Positions 1 to 12,962 of a stretch of 64,000 nucleotides of DNA are shown here, in pieces. Position 1 is the stretch's first letter; each line of letters opens with the position of its first letter. Made by a program: the position numbers and the translations under genes. Origin of the DNA: Hydractinia symbiolongicarpus. Its lineage: Eukaryota > Cnidaria > Hydrozoa > Anthoathecata > Hydractiniidae. The stretch is from contig NC_079879.1 of the NCBI RefSeq assembly GCF_029227915.1, positions 1-64,000 of the forward strand. The letters run 5' to 3'. Below the pieces are notes generated by a model. It ran no database searches. It was not told the origin of the DNA and was given only the letters and a program-made list of their open reading frames with translations.

Positions 1-3000
1 TTTCACCACTAAAACGCATGAGACTTGTAGTTTTCAAAAATGATTTCATTTTTGATGAGACGCTGAATAAAAGGAGTTTAATCGCCGGCAAACGAAAACA
101 CGGGAATTCCCGTAAATCCCGGGCTTCACCCGTATGGTCGAATGTATACAAAGAAAGTAAACTGGGAGTAAACTCATTTCCCGAACGATTTTTTAAATTA
201 ATTTTTTACCACTAAAACACATAAGACTTGTAGTTTTCAAAAATGATTTCATTTTTGATGAGACGATAAATAAAAGGAGTTTAATCGCCGGCAAACGAAA
301 ACCCGAAATTTCCCGTAAATCCCGTACTCGGCCCGTATAGTCAAAAGTATACAAAGAAAGTACCCAGGGAGTAAACTCATTTCCCGAACGATTCTTTAAA
401 TTATTTTTTCACCACTAAAACGCATGAGACTTGTAGTTTTCAAAAATGATTTCATTTTCGATGAGACGCTGAATAAAAGGAGTTTAATCTCCGGCAAAGG
501 AAAACCCGCGATTTCCCGTAAATCCCGGACCCGGCCCGTATAGACAAAAGTATACAAAGAAAGTACGCGGGGAGTAAACTCATTTCCCGAAGGATTCTTT
601 AAATTATTTCTTCACCACTATAACGCATGAGACTTGTAGTTTTCAAAAATGATTTCATTTTTGATGAGACGCTGAATGAAAGAAGTTTAACTGCCAGCAA
701 ACGAAAACCCGCGATTTCCCGTAAATCCCGGGCTTGGCCCGTATAGTCGAATGTATACAAAAAAAAGTACCCAGGGAGTAAAATCATTTCCCGAATGATT
801 TTTTAAATTATATTTTCACTACTAAAACGCATGAGACTTGTAGTTTTCAAAAATGATTTCATTTTTGATGAGACGCTGAATAAAAGCAGTTTAATCGCCG
901 GCAAACGAAAACCCGCGATTTCCCGTAAATCCCGGACTCGGCCCGTATAGTCGAAAGTATACAAAGAAAGTACCCAGGGAGTAAACTCATTTCCCAAACG
1001 ATTCTTTAAATTATTTTTTCACCACTAAAACGCATGAGACTTGTAGTTTTCAAAAATGATTTCATTTTTGATGAGACACTGAATAAAAGGAGTTTAATTG
1101 CCGGCAAACGAAAACCCGGGAGTTCCCGTAAATCCCGGGCTTCACCGGTATAGTGGAATGTATACAAAGAAAGTAAACTGGGAGTAAACTCATTTCGCGA
1201 ACGATTTTTTAAATTAATTTTTTACCACTAAAACGCATAAGACTTGTAGTTTTCAAAAACGATTTCATTCTTGATGAGACGCTGAATAAAAGAAGTTTAA
1301 GCGCCGGCAAACGAAAACCCGGGAGTTCCCGTAAATCCGGGCTTGGCCTGTATAGGCAAATGTATACAAAGAAAGTACCCAGGGAGTAAACTCATTTCCC
1401 GAACGATTTTTTAAATTATTTTTTCGCCACTAAGACGCATGAGACTTGTAGTTTTCAAAAATGATTTCATTTTTCATGAGACGCTGAATAAAAGGAGTTT
1501 AATCGCCGGCAAACGAAAACCCGCGAATTCCCGTAAATTCCGGACTCGGCCCGTATAGTCAAAAGTATACAAAGAAAGTACCCAGGGAGTAAACTCATTT
1601 CCCGAACGATTCTTTAAATTATTTTTCACCCCTAAAACGCATGAGACTTGTAGTTTTCAAAAATGATTTCGTTTTTGATGAGACGCTGAATAAAAGGAGT
1701 TTAATCGCCGGCAAACGAAAACCCGCGATTTCCCGTAAATCCCGGGCTTGGCCGTATAGTCGAATGTATTCAAAAAAAATACCCAGGGAGTAAACTCATT
1801 TCCCGAACGATTTTTTAAATTATTTTTTCACCACTAAAACGCATGGGACTTGTAGTTTTCAAAAATGATTTCACTTTTGATGAGACGCTGAATAAAAGGA
1901 GTTTAATCGCCGGCAAACGAAAACCCGTGATTTCCCGAAAATCCCGGGCTTGGCCGTATAGTCGAATGTATACAAAGAAAATACCCAGGGAGTAAACTCA
2001 TTTTCCGAACGATTTTTTAAATTATTTCTTTACCACTAAAACGCATGAGACTTGTAGTTTTCAAAAATGATTTCATTTTTGATGAGACGCTGAATAAAAG
2101 GAGTTTAATCGCCGGCAAACGAAAACCTGCGATTTGCCGTAAATCCCGGGCTTGACCCGTATAGTCGAATGTATACAAAGAAAGTAAACTGGGAGTAAAC
2201 TCATTTCCCGAACGATTTTTTAAATTAATTTTTATCACTAAAACGCATAAGACTTGTAGTTTTCAAAAACGATTTCATTTTTGATGAGACGCTGAATAAA
2301 AGGAGTTTAATCGCCGACAAACGAAAACCCGCAATTTCCCGTAAAACCCGGACTCGGCCCGTATAGTCAAAAGTATACAAAGAAAGTACCCAGGGAGTAA
2401 ACTCATTTCCCGAACGATTCTTTAAATTATTTCTTCACCACTAAAACGCATGAGACTTGTAGTTTTCAAAAATGATTTCATTTTTGATGAGACGCTTAAT
2501 AAAAGGAGTTTAATCGCCGGCAAACGAAAACCTGCGATTTGCCGTAAATCCCGAGCTAGACCCGTATAGTCGAATGTGCACAAAGAAAGTAAACTGAGAG
2601 TAAACTCATTTCCCGAACGATTTTTTAAATTAATTTTTTACCACTAAAAAGCGTAAGACTTTTAGTTTTCAAAAATGATTTCATTTTTGATGAGACGCTG
2701 AATAAAAGGAGTTTAATCTCCGGCAAAGGAAAACCCGCGATTTCCCGTAAATCCCAGACCCGGCCCGTATAGTTGAATGTGCACAAAGATAGTAAACTGG
2801 GAGTAAACTCATTTCCCGAACGATTTTTTAAATTAATTTTTTACCACTAAAACGCGTAAGACTTTTAGTTTTCAAAAATGATTTCATTTTTGATGAGACG
2901 CTGAATAAAATTAGTTTAATCTCCGACAAAGAAAAACCCGCGATTTACCGTAAATCCCGGACCCGGCCCGTATAGTCGAAAGTATACAAAGAAAGTACGC

Positions 3001-3032
3001 GGGGAGTAAACTCATTTTCCGAAGGATTCTTT
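1..3032 (+). repeat. Array block A: mixed monomers
   Basis: Fifteen monomers with no internal long tandem unit. The first five types (an AACACGGGAATTCCCG monomer, then CCCGAAATTTCCCG, then CTCCGGCAAAGG, then an ACTATAACGC monomer, then an AAGCAGTTTAATCGCC monomer) occur in the same order at about 11,954-12,950. The stretch from about 2,231 matches about 7,900-8,700. It holds only satellite. Confidence 0.85.
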
Positions 3033-4254
3033 AAATTATTTTTTCACCACTAAAACGCATGAGACTTGTAGTTTTCAAAAATGATTTCATTTTTGATGAG
3101 ACGCTGAATAAAAAAAGTTTAATTGTCGGCGAACGAAAACCCGCGATTTCCCATAAATCCCGGGCTTGGCCCGTATAGTCGAATGTATACAAAGAAAGTA
3201 CCCAGGAAGTAAAATCATTTCCCGAACGATTTTTTAAATTCTTTTTTTACCACTAAGACGCATGAGACTTGTAGTTTTCAAAAATGATTTCATTTTTGAT
3301 GAGACGCTGAATAAAAGGAGTTTAATCGCCGGCAAACGAAAACCCGCGATTTCCCGTAATCCCAGACTCGCCCGTATAGTCAAAAGTATACAAAGAAATT
3401 ACCCAGGGTGTAAACTCATTTCCCAAACGATTCTTTAAATTATTTTTTCACCACTAAAACGCATGAGACTTGTAGTTTTCAAAAATGATTTCATTTTTGA
3501 TGAGACGCTGAATAAAAGCAGTTTAATCGCCGGCAAACGAAAACCCGCGATTTCCCGTAAATCCCGGACTCGGCCCGTATAGTCGAAAGTATACAAAGAA
3601 AGTACCCAGGGAGTAAACTCATTTCCCCAACGATTCTTTAAATTATTTTTTCACCACTAAAACGCATGAGACTTGTAGTTTTCAAAAATGATTTCATTTT
3701 TGATGAGACACTGAATTAAAGGAGTTTAATTGCCGGCAAACGAAAACCCGGGAGTTCCCGTAAATCCCGGGCTTCACCGGTATAGTGGAATGTATACAAA
3801 GAAAGTAAACTGGGAGTAAACTCATTTCGCGAACGATTTTTTAAATTAATTTTTTACCACTAAAACGCATAAGACTTGTAGTTTTCAAAAACGATTTCAT
3901 TCTTGATGAGACGCTGAATAAAAGAAGTTTAAGCGCCGGCAAACGAAAACCCGGGAGTTCCCGTAAATCCCGGGCTTGGCCTGTATAGGCAAATGTATAC
4001 AAAGAAAGTACCCAGGGAGTAAACTCATTTCCCGAACGATTTTTTAAATTATTTTTTCGCCACTAAGACGCATGAGACTTGTAGTTTTCAAAAATGATTT
4101 CATTTTTCATGAGACGCTGAATAAAAGGAGTTTAATCGCCGGCAAACGAAAACCCGCGAATTCCCGTAAATCCCGGACTCGGCCCGTATAGTCAAAAGTA
4201 TACAAAGAAAGTACCCAGGGAGTAAACTCATTTCCCGAACGATTCTTTAAATTA
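3033..4254 (+). repeat. Shortened copy of the 8-monomer HOR
   Basis: The monomer order here matches the downstream 1,618 bp unit with an offset of about 1,419 bp (for example AAAAAAAGTTTAATTGTCGG at about 3,111 and about 4,530). It is therefore one monomer shorter than the full unit. Confidence 0.75.
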
Positions 4255-5872
4255 TTTTTCACCACTAAAACGCATGAGACTTGTAGTTTTCAAAAATGAT
4301 TTCGTTTTTGATGAGACGCTGAATAAAAGGAGTTTAATCGCCGGCAAACGAAAACCCGCGATTTCCCGTAAATCCCGGGCTTGGCCGTATAGTCGAATGT
4401 ATTCAAAAAAAATACCCAGGGAGTAAACTCATTTCCCGAACGATTTTTTAAATTATTTTTTCACCACTAAAACGCATGAGACTTGTAGTTTTCAAAAATG
4501 ATTTCATTTTTGATGAGACGCTGAATAAAAAAAGTTTAATTGTCGGCGAACGAAAACCCGCGATTTCCCATAAATCCCGGGCTTGGCCCGTATAGTCGAA
4601 TGTATACAAAGAAAGTACCCAGGAAGTAAAATCATTTCCCGAACGATTTTTTAAATTCTTTTTTTACCACTAAGACGCATGAGACTTGTAGTTTTCAAAA
4701 ATGATTTCATTTTTGATGAGACGCTGAATAAAAGGAGTTTAATCGCCGGCAAACGAAAACCCGCGATTTCCCGTAATCCCAGACTCGCCGTATAGTCAAA
4801 AGTATACAAAGAAATTAACCAGGGTGTAAACTCATTTCCCAAACGATTCTTTAAATTATTTTTTCACCACTAAAACGCATGAGACTTGTAGTTTTCAAAA
4901 ATGATTTCATTTTTGATGAGACGCTGAATAAAAGCAGTTTAATCGCCGGCAAACGAAAACCCGCGATTTCCCGTAAATCCCGGACTCGGCCCGTATAGTC
5001 GAAAGTATACAAAGAAAGTACCCAGGGAGTAAACTCATTTCCCAAACGATTCTTTAAATTATTTTTTCACCACTAAAACGCATGAGACTTGTAGTTTTCA
5101 AAAATGATTTCATTTTTGATGAGACACTGAATTAAAGGAGTTTAATTGCCGGCAAACGAAAACCCGGGAGTTCCCGTAAATCCCGGGCTTCACCGGTATA
5201 GTGGAATGTATACAAAGAAAGTAAACTGGGAGTAAACTCATTTCGCGAACGATTTTTTAAATTAATTTTTTACCACTAAAACGCATAAGACTTGTAGTTT
5301 TCAAAAACGATTTCATTCTTGATGAGACGCTGAATAAAAGACGTTTAAGCGCCGGCAAACGAAAACCCGGGAGTTCCCGTAAATCCCGGGCTTGACCTGT
5401 ATAGGCAAATGTATACAAAGAAAGTACCCAGGGAGTAAACTCATTTCCCGAACGATTTTTTAAATTATTTTTTCGCCACTAAGACGCATGAGACTTGTAG
5501 TTTTCAAAAATGATTTCATTTTTCATGAGACGCTGAATAAAAGGAGTTTAATCGCCGGCAAACGAAAACCCGCGAATTCCCGTAAATCCCGGACTCGGCC
5601 CGTATAGTCAAAAGTATACAAAGAAAGTACCCAGGGAGTAAACTCATTTCCCGAACGATTCTTTAAATTATTTTTCACCACTAAAACGCATGAGACTTGT
5701 AGTTTTCAAAAATGATTTCGTTTTTGATGAGACGCTGAATAAAAGGAGTTTAATCGCCGGCAAACGAAAACCCGCGATTTCCCGTAAATCCCGGGCTCGG
5801 CCGTATAGTCGAATGTATACAAAGAAAATACCCAGGGAGTAAACTCATTTTCCGAACGATTTTTTAAATTAT
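4255..5872 (+). repeat. 8-monomer HOR, copy 1 (1,618 bp)
   Basis: This unit repeats in tandem as 5,873-7,490 with an offset of 1,618 bp and nearly identical sequence. Shared diagnostic differences include CCCGTAATCCCAGACTCGCCG, ATTAACCAGGGTGTAAAC, AAGACGTTTAAGCGCC and GGCTTGACCTG. Boundaries are good to about one monomer. Confidence 0.85.
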
Positions 5873-7490
5873 TTCTTTACCACTAAAACGCATGAGACTT
5901 GTAGTTTTCAAAAATGATTTCGTTTTTGATGAGACGCTGAATAAAAGGAGTTTAATCGCCGGCAAACGAAAACCCGCGATTTCCCGTAAATCCCGGGCTT
6001 GGCCGTATAGTCGAATGTATACAAAAAAAATACCCAGGGAGTAAACTCATTTCCCGAACGATTTTTTAAATTATTTTTTCACCACTAAAACGCATGAGAC
6101 TTGTAGTTTTCAAAAATGATTTCATTTTTGATGAGACGCTGAATAAAAAAAGTTTAATTGTCGGCGAACGAAAACCCGCGATTTCCCATAAATCCCGGGC
6201 TTGGCCCGTATAGTCGAATGTATACAAAGAAAGTACCCAGGAAGTAAAATCATTTCCCGAACGATTTTTTAAATTCTTTTTTTACCACTAAGACGCATGA
6301 GACTTGTAGTTTTCAAAAATGATTTCATTTTTGATGAGACGCTGAATAAAAGGAGTTTAATCGCCGGCAAACGAAAACCCGCGATTTCCCGTAATCCCAG
6401 ACTCGCCGTATAGTCAAAAGTATACAAAGAAATTAACCAGGGTGTAAACTCATTTCCCAAACGATTCTTTAAATTATTTTTTCACCACTAAAACGCATGA
6501 GACTTGTAGTTTTCAAAAATGATTTCATTTTTGATGAGACGCTGAATAAAAGCAGTTTAATCGCCGGCAAACGAAAACCCGCGATTTCCCGTAAATCCCG
6601 GACTCGGCCCGTATAGTCGAAAGTATACAAAGAAAGTACCCAGGGAGTAAACTCATTTCCCAAACGATTCTTTAAATTATTTTTTCACCACTAAAACGCA
6701 TGAGACTTGTAGTTTTCAAAAATGATTTCATTTTTGATGAGACACTGAATTAAAGGAGTTTAATTGCCGGCAAACGAAAACCCGGGAGTTCCCGTAAATC
6801 CCGGGCTTCACCGGTATAGTGGAATGTATACAAAGAAAGTAAACTGGGAGTAAACTCATTTCGCGAACGATTTTTTAAATTAATTTTTTACCACTAAAAC
6901 GCATAAGACTTGTAGTTTTCAAAAACGATTTCATTCTTGATGAGACGCTGAATAAAAGACGTTTAAGCGCCGGCAAACGAAAACCCGGGAGTTCCCGTAA
7001 ATCCCGGGCTTGACCTGTATAGGCAAATGTATACAAAGAAAGTACCCAGGGAGTAAACTCATTTCCCGAACGATTTTTTAAATTATTTTTTCGCCACTAA
7101 GACGCATGAGACTTGTAGTTTTCAAAAATGATTTCATTTTTCATGAGACGCTGAATAAAAGGAGTTTAATCGCCGGCAAACGAAAACCCGCGAATTCCCG
7201 TAAATCCCGGACTCGGCCCGTATAGTCAAAAGTATACAAAGAAAGTACCCAGGGAGTAAACTCATTTCCCGAACGATTCTTTAAATTATTTTTCACCACT
7301 AAAACGCATGAGACTTGTAGTTTTCAAAAATGATTTCGTTTTTGATGAGACGCTGAATAAAAGGAGTTTAATCGCCGGCAAACGAAAACCCGCGATTTCC
7401 CGTAAATCCCGGGCTCGGCCGTATAGTCGAATGTATACAAAGAAAATACCCAGGGAGTAAACTCATTTTCCGAACGATTTTTTAAATTAT
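5873..7490 (+). repeat. 8-monomer HOR, copy 2 (1,618 bp)
   Basis: Tandem partner of the preceding unit. A small difference is GTATACAAAAAAAATACC here against GTATTCAAAAAAAATACC in copy 1. After 7,490 the order changes to monomers with CCTGCGATTTGCCG, ending the run. Confidence 0.85.
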
Positions 7491-9118
7491 TTCTTTACCA
7501 CTAAAACGCATGAGACTTGTAGTTTTCAAAAATGATTTCATTTTTAATGAGACGCTGAATAAAAGGAGTTTAATCGCCGGCAAACGAAAACCTGCGATTT
7601 GCCGTAAATCCCGGGCTTGACCCGTATAGTCGAATGTATACAAAGAAAGTAAACTGGGACTAAACTCATTTCCCGAACGATTTTTTAAATTATTTTTTCA
7701 CCACTAAAACGCATGAGACTTGTAGTTTTCAAAAATAATTTCATTTTTGATGAGACGCTGAATAAAAGGAGTTTAATCGCCGGCAAACGAAAACCCGCGA
7801 TTTGCCCTAAATCCCGGGCTTAACCCGTATAGTCGAATGTATACAAAGAAAGTAAACTGGGAGTAAACTCATTTCCCGAACGATTTTTTAAATTAATTTT
7901 TATCACTAAAACGCATAAGACTTGTAGTTTTCAAAAACGATTTCATTTTTGATGAGACGCTGAATAAAAGGAGTTTAATCGCCGACAAACGAAAACCCGC
8001 AATTTCCCGTAAAACCCGGACTCGGCCCGTATAGTCAAAAGTATACAAAGAAAGTACCCAGGGAGTAAACTCATTTCCCGAACGATTCTTTAAATTATTT
8101 CTTCACCACTAAAACGCATGAGACTTGTAGTTTTCAAAAATGATTTCATTTTTGATGAGACGCTTAATAAAAGGAGTTTAATCGCCGGCAAACGAAAACC
8201 TGCGATTTGCCGTAAATCCCGAGCTAGACCCGTATAGTCGAATGTGCACAAAGAAAGTAAACTGGGAGTAAACTCATTTCCCGAACGATTTTTTAAATTA
8301 ATTTTTTACCACTAAAAAGCGTAAGACTTTTAGTTTTCAAAAATGATTTCATTTTTGATGAGACGCTGAATAAAAGGAGTTTAATCTCCGGCAAAGGAAA
8401 ACCCGAGATTTCCCGTAAATCCCGGACCCGGCCCGTATAGTCGAATGTGCACAAAGAAAGTAAACTGGGAGTAAACTCATTTCCCGAACGATTTTTTAAA
8501 TTAATTTTTTACCACTAAAACGCGTAAGACTTTTAGTTTTCAAAAATGATTTCATTTTTGATGAGACGCTGAATAAAATTAGTTTAATCTCCGACAAAGA
8601 AAAACCTGCGATTTCCCGTAAATCCCGGACCCGGCCCGTATAGTCGAAAGTATACAAAGAAAGTACGCGGGGAGTAAACTCATTTTCCGAAGGATTCTTT
8701 AAATTATTTTTTCACCACTAAAACGCATGAGACTTGTAGTTTTCAAAAATGATTTTATTTTTGATGAGACGCTGAATAAAAAAAGTTTAATTGTCGGCGA
8801 ACGAAAACCCGCGATTTCCCATAAATCCCGGGCTTGGCCCGTATAGTCGAATGTATACAAAGAAAGTACCCAGGAAGTAAAATCATTTCCCGAACGATTT
8901 TTTAAATTCTTTTTTTACCACTAAGACGCATGAGACTTGTAGTTTTCAAAAATGATTTCATTTTTGATGAGACGCTGAATAAAAGGAGTTTAATCGCCGG
9001 CAAACGAAAACCCGCGATTTCCCGTAATCCCAGACTCGCCCGTATAGTCAAAAGTATACAAAGAAATTACCCAGGGTGTAAACTCATTTCCCAAACGATT
9101 CTTTAAATTATTTTTTCA

Positions 9119-9321
9119 CCACTAAAACGCATGAGACTTGTAGTTTTCAAAAATGATTTCATTTTTGATGAGACGCTGAATAAAAGGAGTTTAATCGCTG
9201 GCAAACGAAAACCCGGGAATTCCCGTAAATCCCCGGCTTCACCCGTATACTCGAATGTATACATAGAAAGTAAACTGGGAGTAAACTCATTTCCCGAACG
9301 ATTTTTTAAATTAATTTTTTA
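9119..9321 (+). repeat. Representative satellite monomer (203 bp)
   Basis: One monomer counted base by base: CCACTAAAAC begins at 9,119 and next at 9,322, giving a 203 bp period. The phase is arbitrary. This copy has 11 CpG dinucleotides. The first half is A/T-rich with a strong dyad (9,147-9,168), the middle is C/G-rich (CCCGGGAATTCCCG type), and the end is an A/T run (TTTTTTAAATTAATTTTTTA). Other copies range from about 198 to 204 bp. Because 203 is not divisible by 3, any open frame shifts at each monomer boundary. Confidence 0.95.
9147..9168. repeat. Intra-monomer dyad (10-bp inverted repeat, TT loop)
   Basis: Arms TCAAAAATGA and TCATTTTTGA are perfect reverse complements separated by TT. 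The dyad recurs once per monomer in most copies. Variant monomers break it: the CAAAAACGATTTCATTCTTG type has two unpaired positions, and the TTTTTCATGAG type loses the outermost G. These changes are not compensated on the other arm, so pairing does not appear strictly maintained. Confidence 0.85.
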
Positions 9322-11029
9322 CCACTAAAACACATAAGACTTGTAGTTTTCAAAAATGATTTCGTTTTTGATGAAACGCTGAATAAAAGGAGTTTAATCG
9401 CCGGCAAACGAAAAACCGTGATTTCCCGAAAGTCCCGGGCTTGGCCGTATAGTCGAATGTATACAAAGAAAATACCCAGGGAGTAAACTTATTTCCCAAA
9501 CGATTTTTTAAATTATTTCTTTACCACTAAAACGCATGAGACATGTAGTTTTCAAAAATGATTTCATTTTTGATGAGACGTTGAATAAAAGGAGTTTATT
9601 CGCCGGCAAACGAAAACCCGCGATTTGCCCTAAATCCCGGGCTTGACCCGTATAGTCGAATGTATACAAAGAAAGTACCCAGGGAGTAAACTCATTTCCC
9701 GAACGATTCTTTAAATTATTATTTCACCACCAAAACCCATGAGACTTGTAGTTTTCAAAAATGATTTCATTTTTGATGAGGCGCTGAAGAAAAGGAGTTT
9801 AATCGCCGGCAAACGAAAACCCGCGATTTGCCGTAAATCCCGAGCTTGACCCGTATAGTCGAATGTACACAAAGACAGTAAACTGGGAGTAAACTCATTT
9901 CCCGAACGATTTTTTAAATTAACTTTTTACCACTAAAACGCGTAAGACTTGTAGTTTTCAAAAATGATTTCATTTTTGATGAGACGCTGAATAAAAGGAG
10001 TTTAATCTCCGGCAAAGGAAAACCCGCGATTTCCCGTAAATCCCGGACCCGGCCCGTATAGTCAAAAGTATACAAAGAAAGTACGCGGGGAGTAAACTCA
10101 TTTCCCGAAGGATTCTTTAAATTATTTTTTCACCACTAAAACGCATGAGACTTGTAGTTTTCAAAAATGATTTCATTTTTGATGAGACGCTGAATAAAAG
10201 GAGTTTAATCGCCGGCAAACGAAAGCACGGGAATTCCCGTAAATCCCGGGCTTCACCCGTATGGTCGAATGTATACAAAGAAAGTAAACTGGGAGTAAAC
10301 TCATTTCCCGAACGATTTTTTAAATTAATTTTTTACCACTAAAACACATAAGACTTGTAGTTTTCAAAAATGATTTCATTTTTGATGAGACGCTGAATAA
10401 AAGGAGTTTAATCGCCGGCAAAGGAAAACCCGCGATTTCCCGTAAATCCCGGACCCGGCCCGTATAGTCAAAAGTATACAAAGAAAGTACGCGGGGAGTA
10501 AACTCATTTCCCGAAGGATTCTTTAAATTATTTTTTCACCACTAAAACGCATGAGACTTGTAGTTTTCAAAAATGATTTCATTTTTGATGAGACGCTGAA
10601 TAAAAGGAGTTTAATCGCCGGCAAACGAAAACACGGGAATTCCCGTAAATCCCGGGCTTCACCCGTATGGTCGAATGTATACAAAGAAAGTAAACTGGGT
10701 GTAAACTCATTTCCCGAACGATTTTTTAAATTAATTTTTTACCACTAAAACACATAAGACTTGTAGTTTTCAAAAATGATTTCATTTTTGATGAGACGCT
10801 GAATAAAAGGAGTTTAATCGCCGGCAAACAAAAACCCGAAATTTCTTGTAAATCCCGTACTCGGCCCGTATAGTCAAAAGTATACAAAGAAAGTACCCAG
10901 GGAGTAAACTCATTTCCCGAACGATTCTTTAAATTATTTTTTCACCACTAAAACGCATGAGACTTGTAGTTTTCAAAAATGATTTCATTTTTGATGAGAC
11001 GCTGAATAAAAGGAGTTTAATCTCCGGCA

Positions 11030-11075
11030 AAGGAAAACCCGCGATTTCCCGTAAATCCCGGGCTTGGCCCGTATA
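11030..11075 (+). other. Hybrid monomer marking loss of one repeat
   Basis: A CTCCGGCAAAGG-type start joins a CCCGGGCTTGGCCCG-type end. At 12,430-12,700 and 16,290-16,330 the same start continues CCCGGACCCGG. The marker interval 10,551-11,132 is 581 bp against 784 bp for 11,971-12,755, a difference of exactly 203 bp. Confidence 0.83.
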
Positions 11076-12962
11076 GTCGAATGTATACAAAGAAAGTACC
11101 CAGGGAGTAAAATCATTTCCCGAACGACTTTTTAAATTATATTTTCACCACTAAAACGCATGAGACTTGTAGTTTTCAAAAATGATTTCATTTTTGATGA
11201 GACGCTGAATAAAAGCAGTTTAATCGCCGGCAAACGAAAACCCGCGATTTCCCGTAAATCCCGGACTCGGCCCGTATAGTCGAAAGTATACAAAGAAAGT
11301 ACCCAGGGAGTAAACTCATTTCCCAAACGATTCTTTAAATTATTTTTTCACCACTAAAACGCATGAGACTTGTAGTTTTCAAAAATAATTTCATTTTTGA
11401 TGAGACGCTGAATAAAAGGAGTTTAATCGCCGGCAAACGAAAACCCGCGATTTGCCCTAAATCCCGGGCTTAACCCGTATAGTCGAATGTATACAAAGAA
11501 AGTAAACTGGGAGTAAACTCATTTCCCGAACGATTTTTTAAATTAATTTTTATCACTAAAACGCATAAGACTTGTAGTTTTCAAAAACGATTTCATTTTT
11601 GATGAGACGCTGAATAAAAGGAGTTTAATCGCCGACAAACGAAAACCCGCAATTTCCCGTAAAACCCGGACTCGGCCCGTATAGTCAAAAGTATACAAAG
11701 AAAGTACCCAGGGAGTAAACTCATTTCCCGAACGATTCTTTAAATTAACTTTTTACCACTAAAACGCGTAAGACTTGTAGTTTTCAAAAATGATTTCATT
11801 TTTGATGAGACGCTGAATAAAAGGAGTTTAATCTCCGGCAAAGGAAAACCCGCGATTTCCCGTAAATCCCGGACCCGGCCCGTATAGTCAAAAGTATACA
11901 AAGAAAGTACGCGGGGAGTAAACTCATTTCCCGAAGGATTCTTTAAATTATTTTTTCAGCACTAAAACGCATGAGACTTGTAGTTTTCAAAAATGATTTC
12001 ATTTTTGATGAGACGCTGAATAAAAGGAGTTTAATCGCCGGCAAACGAAAACACGGGAATTCCCGTAAATCCCGGGCTTCACCCGTATGGTCGAATGTAT
12101 ACAAAGAAAGTAAACTGGGAGTAAACTCATTTCCCGAACGATTTTTTAAATTAATTTTTTACCACTAAAACACATAAGACTTGTAGTTTTCAAAAATGAT
12201 TTCATTTTTGATGAGACGCTGAATAAAAGGAGTTTAATCGCCGGCAAACGAAAACCCGAAATTTCTCGTAAATCCCGTACTCGGCCCGTATAGTCAAAAG
12301 TATACAAAGAAAGTACCCAGGGAGTAAACTCATTTCCCGAACGATTCTTTAAATTATTTTTTCACCACTAAAACGCATGAGACTTGTAGTTTTCAAAAAT
12401 GATTTCATTTTTGATGAGACGCTAAATAAAAGGAGTTTAATCTCCGGCAAAGGAAAACCCGCGATTTCCCGTAAATCCCGGACCCGGCCCGTATAGTCAA
12501 AAGTATACAAAGAAAGTACGCAGGGAGTAAACTCATTTCCCGAAGGATTCTTTAAATTATTTTTTCACCACTATAACGCATGAGACTTGTAGTTTTCAAA
12601 AATGATTTCATTTTTGATGAGACGCTGAATAAAAGAAGTTTAATTGCCGGCAAACGAAAACCCGCGATTTCCTGTAAATCCCGGGCTTGGCCCGTATAGT
12701 CGAATGTATACAAAGAAAGTACCCAGGGAGTAAAATCATTTCCCGAACGATTTTTTAAATTATATTTTCACCACTAAAACGCATGAGACTTGTAGTTTTC
12801 AAAAATGATTTCATTTTTGATGAGACGCTGAATAAAAGCAGTTTAATCGCCGGCAAACGAAAACCCGCGATTTCCCGTAAATCCCGGACTCGGCCCGTAT
12901 AGTCGAAAGTATACAAAGAAAGTACCCAGGGAGTAAACTCATTTCCCAAACGATTCTTTAAA

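Larger units (their letters stand above)
7690..12962 (+). repeat. 26-monomer HOR, copy 1 (5,273 bp)
   Basis: Repeats with an offset of exactly 5,273 bp: the rare AAAAATAATT variant lies at 7,731 and 13,004, the AGACTTGTA segments at 9,131 and 14,404 match, and so do those at 10,145 and 15,418 and at 10,551 and 15,824. It contains a tandem dimer (10,145-10,550 and 10,551-10,956) and a hybrid monomer near 11,060 where one monomer has been lost relative to 11,971-12,755. Confidence 0.88.

Noticed and set aside
803-997. Recurrent minus-strand frame of about 64 codons (starting MGNEFTPWVLSLYTFDY) in dozens of monomers
   Set aside because: It is the satellite read in one frame. It starts and stops at fixed monomer positions, shifts frame at each boundary because 203 is not a multiple of 3, is closed in many monomers, and matches no protein family I recognise.
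10145-10342. Recurrent plus-strand frame of about 65 codons (starting MRLVVFKNDFIFDETLN)
   Set aside because: Same reason: it is a by-product of monomers that happen to lack a stop, overlaps the minus-strand frame, and shows no domain and no codon-level conservation beyond the DNA repeat itself.
12691-12705. True CENP-B box
   Set aside because: TTCG and CGGG are six bases apart instead of seven in every monomer type inspected, so it is reported only as a near-match.
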